64,000 bases of DNA, from assembly GCA_024220505.1 (NCBI GenBank), contig JAKZZE010000013.1, positions 1,240,001 to 1,304,000 of the forward strand, written 5' to 3'. Origin of the DNA: Rhizopus arrhizus (taxonomy: Eukaryota > Mucoromycota > Mucoromycetes > Mucorales > Rhizopodaceae). Below, piece by piece: positions 56,401-64,000 of this stretch (its first letter is position 1; the number at the start of each line of letters is the position of its first letter). The notes under the pieces were generated by a model, which saw only the letters and a program-made list of their open reading frames with translations, was not told where the DNA came from and ran no database searches. The position numbers and the translations under genes were made by a program.

Positions 56401-56843
56401 ACGAGTCTGAAAAAAATAATGATTTTTTTCTAATTCCGTCCAGTATTTTCAAAATGATATCCAATTGACGGTGGAAGCACTGTGTTTATTCATTTAGAAC
56501 TAAAGAACAAATTTTGAGTATTCTTCCTACAGTTGAAAATGTTAAGGCTATTATCGTTAAGAACACAAAAAACAGGAATGTAGCCATAAGATAGTAACAG
56601 TAAAGGGAGCAGTACAAGCTTTATTGTAGATAAGGTCTACTTGATTTAAGCATAATATACAGTAGGACATCACAAGACAGCAAGGACAGTAATATATTAA
56701 TGTGATATGAATCTAGCAAAAGAGGATTGATGTAATCATAGATCGGCTTTTAATTGCGGGTAAACAAAATAAAACGAAAAAGCCCGATGTGGTTGCATAA
56801 ACATTTATCTCTTTTTTTTTTATTTTATTTTTTTTTAAAAAAA
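53442..56843. other. long gene-poor stretch with faint coding relics
   Basis: I see no intact gene. A minus-strand stretch at 54930-55375 has protein-like runs (RPILAAVNAILLEFLKQLYI; APECANEPLANISVCRQ) separated by an intron-like gap, but stops follow quickly. The plus-strand pieces at 55718-56240 are listed separately. The rest is AT-rich without recognisable signals. Confidence 0.4.
55718..56240 (+). other. possible two-exon gene relic, unidentified
   Basis: Two protein-like plus-strand runs, FFEALYLIDDEKSIIKRTFC ... PRELKFFAEKIPGLLKWKQA (to 55909) and VHEIYNLLCLKYCGIPTKLR ... RRVTDDEIFRRMDQ (to 56240), flank a 90-bp gap that looks like an intron (GTGAAA...TGACTAAT...ATTAG). Joining them gives the wrong phase. 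The gene is probably dead, or the boundary differs. No family recognised. Confidence 0.25.
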
Positions 56844-59800
56844 ATGAATAAAAAGAAAACTCGGCCAAAAGATAGCAAGGATAGAGCAGATAATCCTTCA
56901 AGAAGATTTCGATTATCAACTACATCTGGACACCCTCTTCCGATACAAACCATCCAGCAAAGATTGAAAGGTCTCTGGCGATCACTGACATGGCCTATTT
57001 GTCTAAAGATACTGAAAGCCAATATTGCGCTTACCATTGCCTTTGGTCTCTTTCTGGTCGATTCTATTCGTCGTCTGACGGGAGCCAGCGGAATCTTGGC
57101 GGCCGTAGCGGTAGAATTTGTTCATCCATCGAAATCATACGGGTTCTTGGCCGAAGACGTCTTGTTTGGTAGTATCATGTGCTGTCTAGCAGCCGCCTGG
57201 TCTATCCTCGGTACTTTTCTCTCCAGTCTTGCTAGAGACCCAAACGATCCAAGTGATGCACAGCCCAACGTGTGTGCTGTCCTGGTCTTCTTTTTGATTA
57301 TCGGTTGCTTCTTTTTAAGCATCATTCGTATCAAAATTGAAAAGGCGAATGTGGGTGGTATGTTGGCAGCGACGATTATGATGATCAGTTTGACTACAGC
57401 TGTTTTAAATGTTGAATTCACTGTGGTGCCTACGGTGAGTGATACTGGGTGTGTTGATATGTAAAGAAGATAGAATTGATGTTTATTGGTCATAGTTGCA
57501 AGCTCTTTTATCCACCCTTGTCGGTTTCTTTCTCATCTTTCTTGTTTTTCTATTGATATTTCCTGAAAATAGTACTGAAGTTTATATAGAACAGCTGGTG
57601 AAAGTGTTGGAAGCATTCAATGACATCTCGAGACACCAAGTACATAGTTTTCTGCAGACAGACACAAAAAAAGTAGATTCTATCGCTTTAATGCACAAAA
57701 AGCTCGATTTGCTGATCACAGCCTTAATTGAGAAGAAAAGGATGGCTAGAAGGGAGCCGTCGTACAATGTGATTGCGCCAACTGACATTAGTGAACTGAC
57801 GGCTTTGATCAAACAGCTTCATGTCCCCTTGCGAGGTCTCGGTGTGAGTCGAGCGATGGAAGAAAATATGAGGCATGCGGAAGAAAAAGTGATGGAACAG
57901 GAAGAGAACGGAAAACAGACGGATCCAGGAGAAAACAAGATTGAAAGGCCGCGAAGTTATTATGGCGATACAGATGATGAGGAAGAAGGAGTAGGTGAAA
58001 TTGTTGAAGAAGATGATGATGATGAAAGATCATTGTCACACGACAGTAGTAACAGTAGCACATCTGTTCGGCATCGAAAAGTGCAGTGGGAAGATTCAAT
58101 CAAAGTCATGACATATTGGAAACACGAATACGACAAAATATTGACGATCGTCAAACCAACCTACCTTCATCTGGCAGACGCATGCGTCCAAGCCTTCCAA
58201 GAGTCTATTAAGCGATTAAGACGGATGCAGTCCATAGATCCTCGATATCAAGGCAGACCCTACATTTACCGATACTACTACCGGTGGAAGGTAGGCAGAG
58301 AAAGAGAAAGAGAAGAAGCCAAGATGCTTGAGTATGATTCAAGCCAAGACCCCTCTGTACCACTTTACGATGCCATTCAACAATTTCACCAGCACCGACT
58401 TGTGGGTCTCGACAGACTTTACACGACCACCGGTGTCCCTCGACGGATTCTCTTTTTACTTCTCACCTTTCAATTCAACCTACACACGTTTGCCAAACTC
58501 CTCTATACACTCACCTCACTGATCTATGAGCTTGATCAGTATCGAAGTCGAAAACGGCTTTGGTGGCCCCATATCACTTTAAACAAATGGCTCTTCCAAA
58601 GCCACGGGACAGAGGACTCATTCGAACTTGAGACTCCGGCTGCCATCGCGGATGCGACGCACCCGATTGGCATCGAAAGAAGTCTGACCAGACGAGCGAC
58701 CTTGATCGCTGCTGCTGCTGCCAGCCGGAGACGTTCGACGACGATCATTGCAGACATTGAGAGCCAAGAAAAGAAACAATCGCTCTATAGGCTCGATACA
58801 CCTTATCGAGGTCGCGTTCGGACTCCGAGTGAACATCGCGAAAAGAAACATGCAGTGAACCCTTGGCGAGAGAACGTGTTGGATCCGATGGATTACCATG
58901 ACCCTGATGTCTCTTATCCAGTCACGCGAACCCAGCGCGTCTTTTACAAGCTTCATACATTTCTGACCGATTATGTCTATACAACCGAGGCTGCCTTTGC
59001 CTTTCGAGCGATTATCGTTGTCGCCGCTCTTTCCTTGCCTGCTTTCTTGGAACAGTCAGCTAGATGGTACGCCGACTACCGAGGACAGTGGGCAGTTGTG
59101 GTGGCTCTTATCTGGATGGGCCCCTCTGTAGGAAGTAATTTGTTTGGGTACACGAAAACAATAGGAAAAGAGCATGTGATTATTAACGTTTTCTTATACT
59201 AGGACCATGACGCGTACTGTCGGTACATTTATTGGTGCTATCCAAAGCATCGTCATTTGGGAAATAGCTCGTGGAACAGCACCCGGTTTGATTGTGCTAT
59301 CCTTCGTTGCTAATTTACCTTGGCTCTTGGTTTATATTCACGGAAAATTCTGGAAGGCTGGGGGACTCTTTGCCCTAATAACAACCTCGCTCAGTAAGTA
59401 AAATGGAAACATAGACAAACACTTACAAATTCATATCAGTTCTGGGTTATACATACAATATAGATCCCCATAATAGAGACACGACCATCTTTGTCATTAC
59501 TTACGAGGTACTTGGAACCCATAGACATTTAATCTTGTGAATCTCATGTTTTGTTCAAAGAGAACGGTGACTTGTATCGTAGGCGTGGTAGCAGCACTTA
59601 TCATCAGTATATTTCCGTATCCAAAAACAGGAAGAGTCGAGCTGCGGCATCGTATCTCAAAGACCATAAGCGAACTGGGTGCTCTCTATTCCACCTTTTT
59701 AGCTCTCCTTGTAAGAGACACACCTGAGGATCCAGTCGAAAGACGAGCCGATCGAAAGCTATTTCAAGCTGTGGCCACAGGGATTCGTCAGCAAATCAAG

Positions 59801-60343
59801 GGAGAACGCGTCTTGCTAGAACAGAGTCGGTTTGAACCTACCTTGCGTGGTACGTTCCCCGAAAGTAAATATGTGCATCTGCTGCAAGTATTGGAAAACA
59901 TATTAAGTTTGGTGATCGGTATGGAGTTTGTGATTCAGAATATTTCGTTTGAATGGCGAATGATGGTCGTCAAAGATACTTGGAAAGCAAGAAAGCAGAT
60001 GGTAGTCAATCCCCTTTGTATCTACAAATGAAACGCTCATTCATTTCTTTAGATCGCGTCTTATCTAACCGCGCTTCACTTGAGCGCTGACTCCTTAAAC
60101 AACAAAACACCACTGCCTCCTTATGTCATTCGGCCCACAAAGGCAAGAAGAGTATTGACCAACATGGCACGTAGGATGGATATTTTTAAAATAGACCATT
60201 TAGGAGAACGAGAATATACTTATTATAGCACTTACATGATGAACTCTGAACAGCTTGCAGTAGAATTAGAGCTATTAATGGCTACAGTCCGAGATCTTGT
60301 GGGGCCTGATAGTGTTAGTATCTGGCTTAATTATAAACATTAG
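56844..60343 (+). CDS. ArAE_2/BRE4-type multi-pass membrane protein (FUSC-like)
   Basis: Six exons (56844-57434, 57496-59147, 59203-59393, 59440-59507, 59561-60001, 60053-60343) give 1077 aa. The ATG at 56844 follows a poly-T tract. Two membrane blocks are seen. The N-terminal one includes ILKANIALTIAFGLFLVDSI, LFGSIMCCLAAAWSILGTFL and LSTLVGFFLIFLVFLLIFPE. The C-terminal one includes AFRAIIVVAALSLPAFLE, GTMTRTVGTFIGAIQS, GLIVLSFVANLPWLLVYI and VTCIVGVVAALIISIFPYP. Between them lies a cytosolic domain with an acidic Asp/Glu/Ser loop (DTDDEEEGVGEIVEEDDDDE). This is the layout of fungal putative ER/aromatic-acid exporter-like proteins related to Bre4. Substrate unknown. Confidence 0.85.
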
Positions 60344-61025
60344 AAAGAATGTGATGTATACCTCTACTTTGTAATTATATAGATTATAATAGAACTTTTA
60401 ATTTGATAATAAATCCTTTATTGTATAAAAGTATTTTTATTTTGTTAAAAAGTCTGAAGGCTCAAGGATTAATGATACCCACTATCGAAGGATTTTTTTT
60501 TGCACATTTACTATATCCATCTTTGCACTTTGTGGTTCATTATCAAAATAACAGATGAGCTTGTAAGCACGATCCGAAGGACTTTCACATAATGATGGAC
60601 AGTACCTTTATTCATCATACAAACAGCTTGAAGCACAATGTGTCACAATAAGTATATCTCCCTTTACTTTCCCTTTCTTGAACCCAATTGAAGCAGGATA
60701 GTCAAAAAGCAAGTATATCTTCTGTGTCTAGTGCTTTAAAACTATGGGCTGTAGGGGTTAACTGATAAATGTTCAACAGCACACTCTCACAAGTGTTTTT
60801 AATGACTGTTTCTTAAAGACTATCCAACAGCTTGCTATGTCTTAAAAACTGTTGCTGGCAGTCATTGCTCACTATGTTTAATAATGTAATTGAGGTAAAG
60901 TTGTTTTAGGAAAAGACGCAAGTTTACATATTTTGAATGATTCAAGCTATCCATCCTACAATTTACATGAACAGAGGATTGTTGTAAAGCGAAAAAAAGA
61001 ATATTTATTTGCCAGAAATATAAGC
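60344..61025. other. intergenic
   Basis: No gene seen. The two genes on either side converge here, and AT-rich 3' ends fill the gap. Confidence 0.45.
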
Positions 61026-62327
61026 CTAGTTCTTCTTTAGGAAATTTAAAATATCTTTAGCCAAAACCTGGTGAACAGCATAGGTTGGATGAAGGCTATC
61101 GTGCCAAAAATACCTGCAGTAAAAACAAAAGAATCAGTTGGTTGTGTTCTACATTTTTTTTTTTTTTTTTTTTTTTTTTTGCTTACTCTTGCATAGATTT
61201 GCAATTATGTTGCTTAGGTGCAGACCTATATGTATATTCAGGTAAATGAAAAGAAATATGTGCAGGATGTTCGTTTTTTACCAGTCAGTGCAATAATTAG
61301 TAATGTCACTTATATTGTATTTGGTTGGATGATCAAGAACGTTTGTAAATAAAGTCCAAGTATCGTATTCCAAAAACGTAGCATTGTGATGTTTTGACCT
61401 TAATGCTTTTATCAACTGAGATAATCTATCATTGAAAGCTTATAGAATAAAAACAAGAAGCTTTAGTCAAAAAAAGAAAAAAAAAATTGCATCTTTTTTT
61501 GTAAAACGAACCTTTGACATGTGCTCTAATTGTATTTGCTTGCTGGGTCGTACTAGACCACAAAGGAGATCGTTCAATGGCTGGCACATTCAAAAACATA
61601 AAATTAGTCTCTCCGTAATTTATCAATTGGTCCTACGGTAAGGATGTCAATGAGACAAAAGCTACATCTTGTTCTATATCTGACATACAACCAAGGATTC
61701 ATATTGAGCCATAATTTCTTTGTCGATTGCAGTTGTATTGCTCCAACCATAGGTTAATCCAATATCGTTAATACCTATCCAGAACGTGTTTAACGTAGAA
61801 TGAGCAGTACGCGTGCCAGTTTTATAGGCTGATTTCACAATGCTTTCAATTGTATTGCTAGGAGCGGCAAACACGCCGAGATAAAGCTCTCGAACCTGGT
61901 CATTCAGATCGGGCACTCTAAAGCAAACAAAGATAGGGATGTTATCATCACTGTTTTAAAAAAAATGAACTCTTCTTACGGGGGATACTGTACAGTAGTA
62001 AAAAGGTTAGACCTATACCCAATTCTTCAATGCGTCACTTACTTTGTGAACCAAAGCATTATTCACTGGAGCACCGCCAAAGGCCAGGTCCCAGCTAACC
62101 CATTTAGTATAGTCTTCGAGGTAGACAACGTAATTAGGACCACCAGCAGAAGTACAGTCGCGGCACATGTAAGTCAAATCAGTCAAATTGATATTTCTCA
62201 TGGTATAGGAATCACCAAACGAGATCAGCGTGTTGATGTCCTTAAAATCAAACCCTTGTACAGCGACAGGTGAGGCCAGTGTGCTTGATAAAAACAAAGA
62301 GAAACTGAAAGCTAAAGAGAATAGCAT
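61026..62327 (-). CDS. secreted GDSL-type esterase (SGNH, CE16-like)
   Basis: Secreted esterase, probably on acetylated polysaccharide or lipid. Six exons (minus): 62039-62327, 61692-61915, 61512-61632, 61282-61438, 61187-61225, 61026-61113; 305 aa. The signal peptide is MLFSLAFSFSLFLSSTLASP. Catalytic blocks are complete: ISFGDSYTM (block I Ser), DLAFGGAPVNN (Gly block), TFWIGINDIGLTYG (GxND block III), and WHDSLHPTYAVH (DxxH block V). Exon 1 end is the weakest call: I used the GTGACG donor at 62038 with acceptor at 61915 because other pairs break the frame. The intron before the last exon includes a poly-T tract of about 26 bases. Confidence 0.85.
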
Positions 62328-62980
62328 TGCTTGGATGTAAAACAAAAAACAGCAAGAGTGCAGGCCCCCTCTTTTATTTTCCTTCTTCTTATCACCATCA
62401 AATGTAACACGGTATTTTTATCCGTATTCTACTGAATAAACGGGAAATTGAAGATATAAAATCTGATCTGAAACCATCTGCTATTTATTCCCTTCTGTAG
62501 TACTGGTGCGGGAAAAGTGTTCAATGGAAATCGATTCGGTTAATTTTTTTTTTTTTTTTTTTTTTTTGTTTCTCGAGGCAAGTTGATAAATACATCCTGC
62601 TTTGCCATATACTCCCTATCGAAGAAAAAAGTTCCGAGCAAACGCAGTATGATTCGACGCTGCTCATTCTCTACCTTGAAGGACTCTATTTGTCCTTTCC
62701 ATTCATGATTTTCATTGTACAAAAACGACATTTATTTTGTGTGAAACATATCCTCCTGACTTACCTAAAGCATTATGTACATAGAACAGGGCAAATTCCC
62801 ATTCGCTTTAAGCTTTTTAAAGAAAATGAACATGCTATTGTACCATCATCGAGTTCTTTTCCCATACGTATTTACTGAATTTATATTTCATCAAGCCATT
62901 GTCTGTATTCACTGTTAAGAAAAAAGAAATATAATGATAAATTGAAACGTATTTCAAAAGTTTTATTTCATGTTCTTGAA
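62328..62980. other. intergenic with one small minus-strand frame
   Basis: A frame at 62562-62731 (minus; MSFLYNENHEWKGQIESFKV, RIILRLLGTFFFDREYMAKQ) is protein-like but runs into a poly-A/T tract and has no partner exon. It may be a relic. Poly-T at 62541-62567. Confidence 0.35.
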
Positions 62981-63289
62981 TTAGAACTTCAAGTCGTGAG
63001 GGAATTGACCCTTTCTCAAACCAAAAGTGGAAGACAAGTATTGGCGAAGGAAAGGAGTCTTGACGACGACTTCGAGAAGAGCCTTGTCAATAGCCTTTTG
63101 GTCAGCAGCCTTGGATTCAGGGAAAGCAGCCTTTTTCTGTAATATGGATTAACTTTATGTTTTTCCTAACCTTGTTTCTATCATTTACCTGTTCACCTTC
63201 AAGGAAGGCCTTTTCAGTCTTGGCAGACTTCTTAAAGTAAGCGTCATTGAACTTTTCATCAACCTATTTCAAAAGTAAGCCATCTCTTT

Positions 63290-63333
<44 letters not shown>

Positions 63334-63806
63334 TTGACATTGGAGATATCAAGCTTGGTGGAGGTAGCAATAACGTAAGCTTGGTTAACGCGTCTCAAAG
63401 GAACACCGTTGATCTTGAAGGGGCCAGTGACGAGCAAGAGACCAGAGTCCAATTGCTTCAAGACAACAGCGCGCTTACCACGGTAACGACCGGCCAAGAG
63501 GATGACAACGGTACCGGGAGTGATGGTAGAACGGAGAGCGGTCTTCTTGGCAGTCTTGCGGCTGACCTTGGGTTGGGGAACATCTTCAGCAGGGTAAAAG
63601 CGAGGAGCCTTTTGAGCAGGGACAGTACGCTTGCCACCGTTCTTGGCACCCTTGACTTCAACAGTCTTTTCGGCAGTGGTTTCCTTGGCAGGAGCGGCAA
63701 CAGTTGACTTTTGACGCTTGTACAAGGCCTTCTTGCTGTAGGCAACAGAGCGAGAGTAGCGAGAGACGCCAGGAGCAATGAAGCTATTTCTAGGAGCGTG
63801 CGACAT
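62981..63806 (-). CDS. RPL6: 60S ribosomal protein L6 (eL6)
   Basis: Large-subunit ribosomal protein. Three exons (minus): 63333-63806, 63189-63263, 62981-63136; 234 aa. The basic N-terminus ([20 protein letters not shown]) leads into the KOW-type core ([56 protein letters not shown]). The middle exon is [20 protein letters not shown]. The last exon ends [12 protein letters not shown], the conserved eL6 C-terminus. The first intron starts with a long poly-T tract on the plus strand (about 39 T at 63292-63330), right at its donor. Codon use is biased to C-ending codons, as expected for a highly expressed gene. Confidence 0.97.
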
Positions 63807-64000
63807 TTTAGCTATTGAAAAAAAAAAAGTTTAGCAACTGATTCTCTCTTTAAGAACCTTCTGTTCCTCCAATCTCCATCTCTCTCTCTTTTTTTTTCTT
63901 TTCGTATCAATGATGGATGAATGAATAAAAGAAAAAAGCATGATTGTGTTGTATTATGCTGATTTGCTTGTTCATCAACTTTGTCATATTTATAAAATTA

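Noticed and set aside
1..64000. tRNA, rRNA and CRISPR arrays
   Set aside because: I scanned by eye for tRNA B-box-like motifs with matching stems and for regularly spaced repeats and found none I could support. A covariance-model search would be needed to exclude tRNAs fully.

Overview
The window looks like nuclear DNA of a Mucoromycota (Mucorales-like) fungus. It is AT-rich, with protein genes split by very short introns (mostly 45-70 bp, GT...AG, often with a CTAAC/CTAAT branch site). Long poly-T/poly-A tracts are common, and there are relics of LINE, tyrosine-recombinase and TA-flanked inverted-repeat elements. Several proteins are eukaryotic housekeeping proteins (SmD1, RPL6, Pescadillo, seipin, an Acl4-type chaperone). 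I rebuilt the spliced genes by hand. An exon boundary was accepted only where canonical splice sites kept the reading phase and the joined protein stayed open.

Layout. 1-5.5 kb: no gene I can support. 5.5-13.5 kb: a repeat-rich block with a small hydrophobic ORF running into a ~270-bp hairpin, a LINE endonuclease fragment, and a 4.2-kb segment (8202-12424) bounded by 64-bp inverted repeats with TA at both ends. That segment holds LINE ORF1 and the start of ORF2, a decayed PD-(D/E)XK-like gene and a LINE ORF2 tail in the opposite direction. Another LINE tail follows at 13.2 kb. 14.2-17 kb: an allantoicase gene, a small ORF and another LINE relic. 17.4-27 kb: a DENN-domain Rab regulator, a C2H2 zinc-finger protein, SmD1, an uncharacterised protein and a GPI-anchored aspartic protease. 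27-30 kb: sparse, with one doubtful spliced locus. 30-32.5 kb: a DRAP/cytidine-type deaminase with a LINE reverse-transcriptase relic 31 bp upstream, then a 102-bp MITE. 32.8-36.6 kb: a self-sufficient P450-reductase fusion. 36.7-37.8 kb: a tyrosine-recombinase retroelement tail.

37.9-53.4 kb is a dense gene block: HSF-type factor, Pescadillo, SLC35F-like transporter, a small three-exon gene, ABHD10-like hydrolase, CLASRP-like splicing protein, seipin, a coiled-coil/zinc protein, a Vps3844-like membrane protein, a Myb/SANT protein and the Acl4-type chaperone. 53.4-56.8 kb is mostly empty. 56.8-64 kb holds an ArAE_2/BRE4-type membrane protein, a GDSL esterase and RPL6.

The genes do not form one pathway, as expected for a eukaryotic chromosome. 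Themes that recur are RNA processing and ribosome assembly (SmD1, CLASRP, Pescadillo, Acl4, RPL6), lipid/membrane biology (seipin, P450 fusion, DENN, Vps3844-like, BRE4-like) and secreted hydrolases (aspartic protease, GDSL esterase). The most unusual items are the TIR-bounded composite at 8.2-12.4 kb, the beta-grasp-like N-terminal extension on the P450 fusion, and the long hairpin at 5.75-6.01 kb.
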